Source: Kibdelosporangium persicum
GTDB taxonomy: Bacteria > Actinomycetota > Actinomycetes > Mycobacteriales > Pseudonocardiaceae
Assembly (NCBI RefSeq): GCF_013280595.1
Contig: NZ_JAAATY010000026.1
Span: 1 to 64,000, forward strand
DNA: 64,000 bases
Reading direction: 5' to 3'
The notes beneath the pieces are model-generated. The model was not told the DNA's origin. It saw nothing but the letters and a program-made list of their open reading frames with translations, and searched no databases. Every line of letters starts with the position of its first letter. Positions within the stretch are counted from its first letter, which is position 1. The translations under genes and the position numbers were made by a program. Of the stretch, positions 26,097-33,508 are shown one piece after another.

Positions 26097-28669
26097 GCAC
26101 CTCCAGAGCGCACACTGGCGACGTGGACTACAAGCGTCGTCGCGGTGAGCTGCGGATCTACCTGGGTGCCGCACCCGGTGTCGGCAAGACCTTCGCCATG
26201 CTCGGCGAGGCCCACCGGCGCCGGGAGCGCGGCACCGACGTGGTGGTCGGCCTGGTCGAGACGCACAGCCGGGCCAAGACCGCGGAGCTGCTCACCGGCC
26301 TGGAGGTGATGCCGCGGCAGCACTTCGAGCACCGCGGCATGCGGGTGGACGAGCTGGACGTGGCCGCTGTGCTGGCCCGCGAACCGGAAGTCGCGGTGGT
26401 CGACGAGCTCGCGCACACCAACGTCCCCGGTTCCCGCAACGGCAAGCGCTGGCAGGACGTGGAGCAGTTGCTGGACGCCGGGATCGACGTGCTGTCCACG
26501 GTGAACGTGCAGCACCTGGAAAGCCTGAACGACGTGGTCGAGCGGATCACCGGGGCGCGCCAGCAGGAGACCGTGCCCGACGAGGTGGTCCGCCGGGCCG
26601 AGCAGATCGAACTGGTCGACATCACGCCGGAGGCGCTGCGCAGAAGGCTCGCGCACGGCAACGTCTACCCGGCGCACAAGATCGACGCCGCGCTGGCCAA
26701 CTACTTCCGGCCCGGCAACCTGACGGCGTTGCGCGAGCTGGCTTTGTTGTGGGTGGCCGACCAGGTGGACGTGGCGCTGCGGCGGTACCGCGCGGAGAAG
26801 GACATCACCGACACCTGGGAGGCCAGGGAACGGGTGGTCGTCGCGATCACCGGCGACACGGAGAGCGAGACGCTGATCCGGCGCGGCAGCCGGATCGCGG
26901 CCCGGGCCGGGGCCGAGCTGATGGTCCTGCACATCCTGCGGGGCGACGGCCTCGCCGGGGTGAGCCCGGGTGCGTTCAGCAAGCTGCGCAAGCTGACCGA
27001 CGACGTCGGCGCGACGTTCCACACGGTCGTCGGCGACGACGTGCCGACCGCGATGCTCGACTTCGCCCGCGGGGTGAACGCGACCCAGCTCGTGGTCGGG
27101 ACCTCGCGGCGGTCCCGGCTGGCCAGGGTGTTCGACGAAGGCATCGGCGCGGCCGTGGTGCAGCGGTCCGGGCCGATCGACGTGCACATGGTCACGCACG
27201 AGGAATCGGGTGGCCGGCTGCGCGCGACGCTCGCCCGCAGCCCGATCTCCCGGCGCCGCCGGATCATCGGCTGGACGTTGGCCATGGTGCTGCCCGCGCT
27301 GGCGACGGCGATCGGTGTCTGGTTGCGGCAGGACCTGCTGCTGTCGACGAACGTGATCGACTACTTCCTGGCGACCGTCGTCGTCGCCCTGGTCGGCGGG
27401 CTGGGACCCGCGCTGTTCGCGTCGATTCTCAGCGCCGCGCTGTTGAACTTCTTCTTCACCGAGCCGTTCTTCACGCTGACCGTGGACGCCCAGCAGAACG
27501 TCGTCACGCTCGTGGCGATGGTGGTCGTCGCGGTCATGGTCGCGGTGGTGGTGGACCGTGCGGCACGACGAGCCGAGCTGGCGGCCCGCGCCCGTACTGA
27601 GGCCGCGCTGCTGGCCTCGTACTCCCGGACCGTGCTGACGCACGACAATCCGCTCGACCGCCTGCTGGACAAGGTCAGGGAGAACTTCGGGCTGCATTCG
27701 GTGGCGCTGCTGGAGAAGACCGACGGCGTGTGGCACCGGGTGGCGTGCCGGGGGGAGCGCCCGTGTGACGAGCCCGACGAGGCCGATGTGGACATTCCAG
27801 TCACGACGGACGTGCATTTGGCCTTGCGCGGCCGGGCATTGCCCGCGCACGACCGTCGAGTCCTTGAGGCGGCAGCGGGACAGGCGCTGCTCGCCCTGCG
27901 TCAGCAGCGGATGGCCGCTCAGGCGGACCAGGCACGACGCCGTGCGGAGACCACCGAGTTGCGGACCGCGCTGCTTTCGGCCGTGGGACACGATCTGCGT
28001 ACGCCGCTGACGTCGATCAAGGCCGCCGTAGGCAGCCTGCGCGCACCCGACCTGACGTTGTCCGAGCAGGACACGGCCGAACTGCTGGAAACCGTCGAGG
28101 AGTCCGCCGACCGGCTCACCGGCCTGGTGGACAACCTGCTCGACTCGTCCAGGCTGGCGACCGGCGCGGTCGAGCCGCGGATGAAGGCGGTCGGCTACTA
28201 CGAGGTCGTGGCCCGAGCCCTGTCCGGTGTGGATGGCAGAAACGAGATCGCGGTCGACGTGGACGAGCGGCTGCCGCTGGTCAGGGCCGACGTCGGCCTG
28301 CTTGAACGGGTGATCGCCAACGTGGTGGACAACGCGTTGCGGCATGGGACTTTGGTGCCGCGCCGCAACGTCGACGTGGACGGTGACGGCCGCGTGAGCG
28401 TGGACGAACCGTCGATCGCGCTGCGGGCGAGCGCGTACGGCGACCACGTCGAACTGTGGGTGGTCGACCACGGGCCGGGCCTGCCGAAGGGCACGTCCGC
28501 AACGGTCTTCCAGCCGTTCCAACGGCTCAACGACCGGGGTACCGGCGTCGGGCTCGGGTTGTCCGTGGCGAAGGGCTTCACCGAGGCGATGGGTGGCACG
28601 ATCAGAGCCGAGGACACGCCGGGCGGCGGGCTGACCGTCGTGATCTCACTTCCGGAGGCGAAGTCATGA
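26093..28669 (+). CDS. kdpD: Sensor histidine kinase KdpD
   Basis: KdpD is the membrane sensor kinase that senses potassium limitation or turgor and phosphorylates KdpE. The 858-residue protein has the N-terminal KdpD domain (IYLGAAPGVGKTFAMLGEAH with Walker A, and VDELAHTNVPGSRN), a universal-stress-protein-like domain (about 245-370), four closely spaced transmembrane helices (about 390-490), a GAF-like region, the dimerisation/phosphoacceptor helix VGHDLRTPLTSIKA (His633), and a HATPase domain (NVVDNALRHG, TGVGLGLSVAKGF). GTG 26093 overlaps the kdpC stop. KdpD-type Walker A motifs have been linked to c-di-AMP or ATP sensing. Confidence 0.97.
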   Translation: MSTSRAHTGDVDYKRRRGELRIYLGAAPGVGKTFAMLGEAHRRRERGTDVVVGLVETHSRAKTAELLTGLEVMPRQHFEHRGMRVDELDVAAVLAREPEVAVVDELAHTNVPGSRNGKRWQDVEQLLDAGIDVLSTVNVQHLESLNDVVERITGARQQETVPDEVVRRAEQIELVDITPEALRRRLAHGNVYPAHKIDAALANYFRPGNLTALRELALLWVADQVDVALRRYRAEKDITDTWEARERVVVAITGDTESETLIRRGSRIAARAGAELMVLHILRGDGLAGVSPGAFSKLRKLTDDVGATFHTVVGDDVPTAMLDFARGVNATQLVVGTSRRSRLARVFDEGIGAAVVQRSGPIDVHMVTHEESGGRLRATLARSPISRRRRIIGWTLAMVLPALATAIGVWLRQDLLLSTNVIDYFLATVVVALVGGLGPALFASILSAALLNFFFTEPFFTLTVDAQQNVVTLVAMVVVAVMVAVVVDRAARRAELAARARTEAALLASYSRTVLTHDNPLDRLLDKVRENFGLHSVALLEKTDGVWHRVACRGERPCDEPDEADVDIPVTTDVHLALRGRALPAHDRRVLEAAAGQALLALRQQRMAAQADQARRRAETTELRTALLSAVGHDLRTPLTSIKAAVGSLRAPDLTLSEQDTAELLETVEESADRLTGLVDNLLDSSRLATGAVEPRMKAVGYYEVVARALSGVDGRNEIAVDVDERLPLVRADVGLLERVIANVVDNALRHGTLVPRRNVDVDGDGRVSVDEPSIALRASAYGDHVELWVVDHGPGLPKGTSATVFQPFQRLNDRGTGVGLGLSVAKGFTEAMGGTIRAEDTPGGGLTVVISLPEAKS

Positions 28670-29370
28670 CGAAGGTACTCGTGGTCGACGACGAGCCGCA
28701 GATCGTGCGTGCGCTGCGGATCAACCTCTCGGCCCGCGGCTACCAGGTGATCACCGCGCACGACGGCGCCGCCGCGCTGCGTGCGGCCGCCGAGGGCAAG
28801 CCGGACGTGGTCGTGCTCGACCTCGGCCTGCCCGACATCGACGGCACCGAGGTGATCGCCGGGCTGCGCGGCTGGACCACCGTGCCGATCATCGTGCTGT
28901 CCGCGCGTACCGACTCCGGCGACAAGGTCGAGGCACTGGACGCTGGCGCGGACGACTACGTGACCAAACCGTTCGGCATGGACGAGCTGCTGGCCCGGCT
29001 GCGCGCCGCCGTCCGCCGCTCCACAGTGGCCGGGCCAGGCGACGAGCAGGCGGTCGTGGACACGGGCTCGTTCATCGTGGACCTGGCGGCGAAGAAGGTG
29101 CTCAAGGAGGGCGCCGAAGTGCACCTGACGCCGACCGAGTGGGGCGTGCTCGAGGTGCTGGTCCGCAACAAGGGCCGGTTGGTGGCGCAGAAGCAGTTGT
29201 TGCAGGAGGTCTGGGGCCCCGCGTACGCCGCGGAGACCCACTACCTGCGGGTGTACCTGGCCCAGCTGCGGCGCAAGCTGGAACCGATGCCGTCCCAGCC
29301 GAAGCACCTGCTGACCGAGCCAGGCATGGGATACCGCTTCGAGACCATAACCCCAGCTCAACCCTCGTGA
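28666..29370 (+). CDS. kdpE: Response regulator KdpE
   Basis: KdpE is the OmpR/PhoB-family response regulator that activates kdpFABC. The 234-residue protein has a receiver domain with Asp52 as phosphoacceptor (VVLDLGLPD), the conserved Lys in YVTKPFGMDELL, and a C-terminal winged helix (HLTPTEWGVLEVLVRNKGRL, HYLRVYLAQLRRKLE). ATG 28666 overlaps the kdpD stop. The final codons (CCC TCG TGA) lie inside the left arm of the long hairpin that terminates the operon. Confidence 0.97.
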   Translation: MTKVLVVDDEPQIVRALRINLSARGYQVITAHDGAAALRAAAEGKPDVVVLDLGLPDIDGTEVIAGLRGWTTVPIIVLSARTDSGDKVEALDAGADDYVTKPFGMDELLARLRAAVRRSTVAGPGDEQAVVDTGSFIVDLAAKKVLKEGAEVHLTPTEWGVLEVLVRNKGRLVAQKQLLQEVWGPAYAAETHYLRVYLAQLRRKLEPMPSQPKHLLTEPGMGYRFETITPAQPS

Positions 29371-29412
29371 GTGTTTATCCGGGTTAGAACACGGATAAAC
29401 ACTCACGAGGGT
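29361..29412. terminator. Long hairpin at the kdp operon end, repeat copy C
   Basis: A perfect 21-bp stem: the left arm (29361-29381) contains CCCTCGTGAGTGTTTATCCG and the right arm (29392-29412) its exact complement, around a 10-base loop GGTTAGAACA. The kdpE stop codon lies in the left arm and the convergent hydrolase gene ends 8 bp beyond. A near-identical hairpin occurs at 54018-54065, again between convergent genes. It probably ends transcription from both sides. Confidence 0.85.
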
Positions 29413-29419
29413 GTGGTCC

Positions 29420-30184
29420 TCAATGCTGGTAGAACTCGGTGAGCGCGGCCGCGAGCACCTCGTTCGGAAGGCCGTGCCACTCGCCTTCGAGGCGCTTGTG
29501 CACGGCATCCGGGATCAGCCGGGCCACTTCCTCGACGCCGTCGTGCATTTCCTTGCCCGTCGCCGTGCTGTCGAGCACGAGAGTGGGCGCCGGGACCGCC
29601 GCGATGTGGTCCTGCGTCGTGGTTCCCGCGATCGTCCAGTCGTACGGGTAGGTGTGGGCGATCTTCTCCAGGGCGGGCTTGATCGGGGCCATCTGGGCCA
29701 TGATGTCCTCCGGCACGCCGATCACGGTGTGGAAGAGATCCACGGCTTCGCCACGTTTGCCTTCCGCGACAAGGGTTTCCAGCTGTGCCCGGATCGTGTC
29801 GTCGTGTTCGTCGGAGCCGCCGTACGGCGGCTCGAACACCGCGAGGCGGGTGATCGGCAGTCCACTCGCGGCCGCTCGGATGGCGAGCAGCGCACCGGAC
29901 GACCATCCGTAGACCGAGGCCTGGCCGCCCGCGGCTTCGATCACGGCGGCGAGGTCCTCGATTTCGCGTTCCACCGCGTACGGCTGGGTGTCCGTGCTCA
30001 GGCCCCGGCCTCGGCGGTCGTAGGTGTAGGTGGTGAAGCCTTGCTCGGCGATCAGGTCGGCCAGCGGACGCAGCGAGTTGAAGTCGCGGTGACCGCCCGC
30101 CGCGTCGACGAGCACAACGGCGGGTCCGCTGCCCGCGCTCTCGTAAGCGATCTTGGTGCCGTCCGCCGAATGTGTCATGCCCAT
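29420..30184 (-). CDS. Alpha/beta hydrolase
   Basis: A 254-residue alpha/beta-hydrolase-fold protein. It has an early oxyanion-region strand (PAVVLVDAAGGHRDF), the common YDRRGRGLSTDTQPYAVE loop, and the nucleophile elbow VYGWSSGALLAIRAA with Ser in GWSSG. A late acid is in LVLDSTATG, and the catalytic His is likely in EWHGLPNEV close to the C-terminus. This fits small soluble esterases or C-C hydrolases; the substrate is unknown. The start could be ATG 30184 or the in-frame ATG at 30178. It is convergent with kdpE and separated from it by the hairpin. Confidence 0.85.
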   Translation of the reverse strand: MGMTHSADGTKIAYESAGSGPAVVLVDAAGGHRDFNSLRPLADLIAEQGFTTYTYDRRGRGLSTDTQPYAVEREIEDLAAVIEAAGGQASVYGWSSGALLAIRAAASGLPITRLAVFEPPYGGSDEHDDTIRAQLETLVAEGKRGEAVDLFHTVIGVPEDIMAQMAPIKPALEKIAHTYPYDWTIAGTTTQDHIAAVPAPTLVLDSTATGKEMHDGVEEVARLIPDAVHKRLEGEWHGLPNEVLAAALTEFYQH

Positions 30185-30393
30185 GACGGTGTCCTCTCTC
30201 GTCGTGCTGTTGATGACTGAGACTGTGGGCGCGGCGGAAACTCATCGCTGGTCCGAAAGGGTTGTGTCGATAACGTCCCGGTTACAGGTGATCACACGAT
30301 TGGGCGGTTTTTGTTGCTGTGGACCAGACCATCCCGAGATATTTTCATGTGTGGAGGGCCTGTTCGCCAGCGACGACGAAGAAGGTGAGCAGT

Positions 30394-30489
30394 GTGAATG
30401 AGTGCCCAGTCTGCCTCGGGTCGGGAATGGCGCCGAATCGCAAGGACTATTGTCGGGCCTGTGGCGGTGTCGGCCAGGTTCCCAAGTGA
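30394..30489 (+). CDS. 31-residue zinc-ribbon-like microprotein
   Basis: A short ORF from GTG 30394 encodes MNECPVCLGSGMAP and then NRKDYCRACGGVGQVPK. It has two CxxCxGxG-type motifs of the kind found in the DnaJ cysteine-rich region, so it probably binds one zinc ion. An AAGAAGG ribosome-binding site lies at about 30378-30384. Its end overlaps the start region of the next ORF, which carries more such motifs in the +1 frame. Function unknown. Confidence 0.6.
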   Translation: MNECPVCLGSGMAPNRKDYCRACGGVGQVPK

Positions 30490-30769
30490 GTGCCCGATGT
30501 GCCGGGGGGAAGGTGTGCTGCGGTGGCGGCAGCCTTGCCTCGACGGGGTGCTGCGCGATCTGGAGCACCCCTGCCCGAACGGCTGCGGCCAGGGCGGGCG
30601 CCGACCGGCAGGGAAGAACCACCAGGTGATCGAGGTTGCCGGGGATCTCGGCGACGACGAGCGGGACAGGCCGGCGCGCCGGCGTGGCCGCGCCGATCAG
30701 GCCAACGACGTCGGCGGTGAGTTCGTCGCGACCGCGTTGGAAGCCTGGGGATTCAGCGACCGGGATTGA
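30467..30769 (+). CDS. Cys-rich small protein
   Basis: About 100 residues from GTG 30467 (GTG 30461 is an alternative). It begins VSARFPSECPMCRGEGVLRW and continues with CLDGVLRDLEHPCPNGCG, giving a DnaJ-like CxxCxGxG pair followed by a CPNGCGQGG knuckle. The C-terminal half is charged and polar (DDERDRPARRRGRADQ), ending EFVATALEAWGFSDRD. The start overlaps the preceding microprotein by 23 bases in another frame. The two may be a coupled pair, or one ancestral zinc protein split by a frameshift. The precise start and the role are uncertain. Confidence 0.55.
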   Translation: MSARFPSECPMCRGEGVLRWRQPCLDGVLRDLEHPCPNGCGQGGRRPAGKNHQVIEVAGDLGDDERDRPARRRGRADQANDVGGEFVATALEAWGFSDRD

Positions 30770-30781
30770 TCGTTTTCCGCG

Positions 30782-30814
30782 AAGCCGCCGAGACGGCGTG
30801 CGCCTCGGCGGCTT
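30782..30814. terminator. Intrinsic terminator-like hairpin between convergent genes
   Basis: Arms AAGCCGCCGAG (30782-30792) and CTCGGCGGCTT (30804-30814) pair perfectly over 11 bases around an 11-base loop, followed by TGTCG. It starts 12 bases after the Cys-rich protein's stop and lies before the end of the convergent CAP-domain gene. Termination in either direction is plausible, since A-rich and T-rich ends flank the stem. Confidence 0.65.
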
Positions 30815-30862
30815 TGTCGTGCCGGTGCACCGTGCACGTCATCGATCGGGCGCTTCCCTTTT

Positions 30863-31645
30863 TCAGAAGCCGAAATTCTGCACCCAGTAGAAGCCGTTCG
30901 TGTCCAGGCCGACGCCGATCGTCCGGAACCCGCAGCGCAGGATGTTCTCGCGGTGTCCCTCGGACCTCATCCAGCTTTCCATCACCTGCCTGGCGGAGCG
31001 CTGGCCCTGGGCGATGTTCTCGCCGCCGGGGCTGGGATATCCCTCCGCGCGGATCCGGTCGGCGAAGGACCGGCCGTCCTTCGAGGTGTGCGAGAAGTAC
31101 CTCTGCGAGGCCATGTCGGTGCTGTGCTTCTGCGCCGCGCTCGTCAACCGGGCGTCCACGGTGAGGGAACCGCACTGCGGGACGAACTGCCTGCGCACGT
31201 CGTTGACCATCTGCACGACCTCGGCCGCCATGCCGGCGTTCGGGGAGGCCGTCTGCGTCGGGGACGGAGCCGGCTTCTCCGGCTGCGTCGGGGACTGTGG
31301 CGGCGGGGGTGCCGCGGGGCTGCTCGGCTGTTGCGAGGCGGAGCTTGAGGAGGGCGGGGCTGAGGAACTGCTCGCCGCGGTGCTCGACGAAGTCGTCGGG
31401 GACGTCGAGCCGGGGACCGAGGCGGACCCGGGCGCGGCTGCCAGCGCCGTGGCCGAGTCGGTGGGCGGGATGGAGCCCGTCTGTCTGGCGTTGTTGGCGC
31501 CGTTGTAGCCCATCGCCATCGGGACCTGGGGGGAGTCGCCTTGGGGTAAGGCCAGGATGGTCGCCCCGCCCGCGATCGCCGCACCTGCGGCGAGCGCGGC
31601 GAGACTTACCATGATCGTGGCGCGTCGGGGTCGCGTTTCACTCAC
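30863..31645 (-). CDS. Secreted/anchored CAP-domain (SCP/PR-1) protein
   Basis: A 260-residue protein starting at GTG 31645, with a cytoplasmic basic stretch, one hydrophobic signal or anchor helix (MVSLAALAAGAAIAGGATIL), then about 110 residues of low-complexity Ser/Pro/Thr/Gln linker. A C-terminal CAP domain follows from about residue 140: VVQMVNDVRRQFVPQCGSL, HSTDMASQRYFSHTSKDG, GENIAQGQRSARQVMESWM, HRENILRCGFRTIGVGL. The conserved His/Glu cavity residues and YFSHTS/HRENIL motifs are present. Bacterial CAP proteins act outside the cell, possibly on lipids or the wall; the exact role is unknown. Confidence 0.85.
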   Translation of the reverse strand: MSETRPRRATIMVSLAALAAGAAIAGGATILALPQGDSPQVPMAMGYNGANNARQTGSIPPTDSATALAAAPGSASVPGSTSPTTSSSTAASSSSAPPSSSSASQQPSSPAAPPPPQSPTQPEKPAPSPTQTASPNAGMAAEVVQMVNDVRRQFVPQCGSLTVDARLTSAAQKHSTDMASQRYFSHTSKDGRSFADRIRAEGYPSPGGENIAQGQRSARQVMESWMRSEGHRENILRCGFRTIGVGLDTNGFYWVQNFGF

Positions 31646-31683
31646 GGTCGCGCAACGTACCACTAACGGGTGATCTTCACACC
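31646..31683 (-). promoter_or_regulatory. Candidate promoter of the CAP-domain gene
   Basis: Reading the minus strand, TGTGAA, then 16 bases, then TACGTT within the block TAGTGGTACGTT (31665-31654) looks like a -35/-10 pair placed only about 8 bases before the GTG start, which would give a leaderless or nearly leaderless mRNA. The same 12-base block occurs upstream of the neighbouring secreted-protein gene at 32415-32404. Confidence 0.45.
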
Positions 31684-31745
31684 CTTTCGGGTTGTTCCCG
31701 TTGGTATCGGCTGCTCAGCGTGTTTTTACCGCATTCAGCGGATGT

Positions 31746-32309
31746 TCAGCCAGTCGGAGGTGTCGTCGGACTCGTCGGCGTGGTGGGGGTCGTGGGAGTG
31801 CTGGACGACGGCGGCATGGTGACGCTCGTGGGCGGGTTCTGCTGCGTCGGCGACGTGTTCGGCGGAGGCGTCGAGCCGCCACCGCCACCACCCGGGTTGG
31901 GCGGCGGCTGGTTCGGCTGACCAGCGGGCTGGCTGGGCTGATGCCCCGGCTGGTTCGACTGGCCCGGCTTGTTGGGCTGGGCGGGCCTGTTCGACGGCGA
32001 ACCGCCCGGCGACGGCGCGCCGGACGAGGTCTCCGTGCTGGACGTGTCCGTCACCGGGATGTCGGTCGTGGCGGTCTCGGGCAGCGGCGTCGCGCTGCGG
32101 GGCGCGTTGACCTGGGACACGGGAGTCTGCGACGTGCCGCCGCCCGGCTGGGCCTCACCGCCACCCGCGACGGCGAAACTGGCCAGTGCCGCACACGCGG
32201 TCGCGACGCCGACACCGGCGGCCGCGAGCAGCGCGTAGGAACGCTTCATGCCGGACGCCGGGTGCTCAGCCGGGGGCTGGACCTCGGTCCGCTCGGGTGT
32301 TTCGGCCAT
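31746..32309 (-). CDS. Low-complexity secreted/membrane protein
   Basis: A 187-residue protein with a charged cytoplasmic N-terminus (ETPERTEVQPPAEHPASG), one transmembrane or signal segment (YALLAAAGVGVATACAALAS) and then an extracellular tail composed almost entirely of Pro, Thr, Ser, Gly, Asn and Gln (NQPGHQPSQPAGQPNQPPP, then a glycine run and TPTTPTTPTSPTTPP). There is no folded domain or sortase motif. Such tails are wall-spanning stalks. It shares strand, an extracellular location and a promoter motif with the CAP-domain gene downstream. Function unknown. Confidence 0.65.
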   Translation of the reverse strand: MAETPERTEVQPPAEHPASGMKRSYALLAAAGVGVATACAALASFAVAGGGEAQPGGGTSQTPVSQVNAPRSATPLPETATTDIPVTDTSSTETSSGAPSPGGSPSNRPAQPNKPGQSNQPGHQPSQPAGQPNQPPPNPGGGGGGSTPPPNTSPTQQNPPTSVTMPPSSSTPTTPTTPTSPTTPPTG

Positions 32310-32403
32310 GCGGGGGGCTCCTCCTCGCAGACACGCCGTCAGTCGGGAGTGTGCGAATTCCTGTCCGGCCCCGAGTGGGACGAACAGGGCGTCACGGCCC
32401 GGT

Positions 32404-32432
32404 AACGTACCACTACCGAACGAGGCCTGTTC
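32404..32432 (-). promoter_or_regulatory. Candidate promoter, shares block with 31654
   Basis: The minus-strand block TAGTGGTACGTT (32415-32404) repeats the promoter block found ahead of the CAP-domain gene. A possible -35 (AACAGG) lies 16 bases upstream, the same spacing. It is about 95 bp ahead of the start at 32309. The spacing and identity suggest both genes use the same holoenzyme or regulator; this is inference. Confidence 0.4.
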
Positions 32433-32456
32433 GATGCGCCTGCGATCATTCGGGGC

Positions 32457-32750
32457 ATGCCATCAACCGCCGATCAGCCTACGGTGCGACTGACCGCTTG
32501 GGTGCACGGGCACGTTCAGGGAGTCGGTTTCCGCTGGTGGACGCGGGCACGCGCGCTCGAGCTCGGCCTTGTCGGAGGTGCTCGCAACCTTCAGGACGGC
32601 CGGGTGGAGGTGGTCGCCGAGGGAGCCAAAGCGCACTGTGAGCAGCTGCTCGCCGTGCTGCGCGGCGGAGGTTCACCCGGTCGTGTGGACACGGTCGTGG
32701 AGCGGTGGTCCGAGGCGCGTGGCGGCCTCATCGGGTTCGTAGAACGTTAA
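32457..32750 (+). CDS. acyP: Acylphosphatase
   Basis: Acylphosphatase hydrolyses carboxyl-phosphate bonds such as acetyl phosphate or 1,3-bisphosphoglycerate. The 97-residue protein has the signature [18 protein letters not shown], with the catalytic Arg in FRWW, and [17 protein letters not shown], with the catalytic Asn. Length and motifs are standard. In actinobacteria it normally sits between mutM and smc, an order interrupted here by the kdp segment. Its stop abuts the convergent small lipoprotein gene directly. Confidence 0.96.
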   Translation: MPSTADQPTVRLTAWVHGHVQGVGFRWWTRARALELGLVGGARNLQDGRVEVVAEGAKAHCEQLLAVLRGGGSPGRVDTVVERWSEARGGLIGFVER

Positions 32751-32885
32751 CTAGTAACCACCGGACTGCTCGGTGCCCTGGTCGTCGGACGCCGGGCCGT
32801 CGGTGGGGGTGCACGCGGCGAAGACGATCGTCGCCAGCACGCCGATGAGCGCGCCCACGGCACGCGCCGCGATGCTGTAGTTCAT
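32751..32885 (-). CDS. 44-residue putative lipoprotein
   Basis: A short minus-strand gene starting at ATG 32885 after a clear GGAAGGAG ribosome-binding site. It encodes MNYSIAARAVGALIGVLATI, then VFAACTPTDG, and ends with an acidic, flexible tail (SDDQGTEQSGGY). VFAAC resembles a lipobox, so Cys would be lipidated and the 18-20 residue tail exposed outside. It ends at the base after the acyP stop and is divergent from the ECF sigma gene. Function unknown; the strong RBS and clean signal sequence support a real gene. Confidence 0.65.
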   Translation of the reverse strand: MNYSIAARAVGALIGVLATIVFAACTPTDGPASDDQGTEQSGGY

Positions 32886-32955
32886 GCGTCTCGCTCCTTC
32901 CTCGGGTTCGCTTCTTTCACGTCCTGAACTTCACGAAGGTTCACCCGGCTGACTT

Positions 32956-32982
32956 GAACCGAGCGCGGTGACCGGGCGTAAT
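32956..32982 (+). promoter_or_regulatory. Candidate ECF-type autoregulated promoter
   Basis: TTGAACC (32954-32960) followed after 16 bases by CGTAAT (32977-32982) resembles the GAAC ... CGT promoter of group IV sigma factors. It ends 8 bases before the GTG start of the sigma gene at 32990, so the transcript would be almost leaderless. Autoregulation is the usual pattern for ECF sigma factors. Confidence 0.45.
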
Positions 32983-32989
32983 AGACGCC

Positions 32990-33508
32990 GTGGGGAACAC
33001 CCCCGAGCAGAGCGATGAACTGATTCGCGAGCTCTACGACAAGTACCGCCGACCGTTGCTGGCCTACGCGCTGCGCTCGGTCGGTGGCGATCTGCAGCGG
33101 GCGGAGGACGTGGTTCAGGAGACGTTGTTGCGTGCGTGGCGTAACGCCGACACGTTGAGCGTCGATCAGGCCGGGCCGTGGCTGTACACGGTGACCCGGA
33201 ACCTGATCGTCTCCGGCTACCGTCGGCAGGGTGCGCGGGTCACCGAGGTGCCGATGCCCGCTCAGGACCTCCCGCATACCGACGACGACTTCGACCGGGT
33301 ACTGCAGAGCTGGCAGATCGCCGAGGCGATGCGCGCGCTGAGCAAGGAGCACCGCGCGGTGATCGGCGAGCTGTTCTTCCGCAGGCGCACGGTGGCCGAG
33401 GCGGCGTCCGTGCTCGGCATCCCGCCGGGCACGGTCAAATCGCGGTCGTTCTACGCGCTACGGGCGTTGCGCGACGCACTGGAGGAACGGGGGGTGACCG
33501 AGCCGTGA
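32990..33508 (+). CDS. ECF (group IV) RNA polymerase sigma factor
   Basis: A 172-residue ECF sigma factor. Region 2 spans about residues 12-78 (IRELYDKYRRPLLAYALRSV, AEDVVQETLLRAWRNAD, GPWLYTVTRNLIVSGYRR) and region 4 about 112-165 (MRALSKEHRAVIGELFF, TVAEAASVLGIPPGTVKSR). A GTG start at 32990 follows a possible ECF promoter. The stop overlaps the start of the adjacent zinc-type anti-sigma gene. The architecture is like actinobacterial SigL/SigK-type ECFs that answer envelope or redox stress; the exact group is not assigned. Confidence 0.93.
   Translation: MGNTPEQSDELIRELYDKYRRPLLAYALRSVGGDLQRAEDVVQETLLRAWRNADTLSVDQAGPWLYTVTRNLIVSGYRRQGARVTEVPMPAQDLPHTDDDFDRVLQSWQIAEAMRALSKEHRAVIGELFFRRRTVAEAASVLGIPPGTVKSRSFYALRALRDALEERGVTEP

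Noticed and set aside
30394-30769. Programmed +1 frameshift joining the two Cys-rich ORFs
   Set aside because: CCC-AAG-TGA could allow slippage, but there is no supporting stimulatory element visible; kept only as a possibility in the findings.
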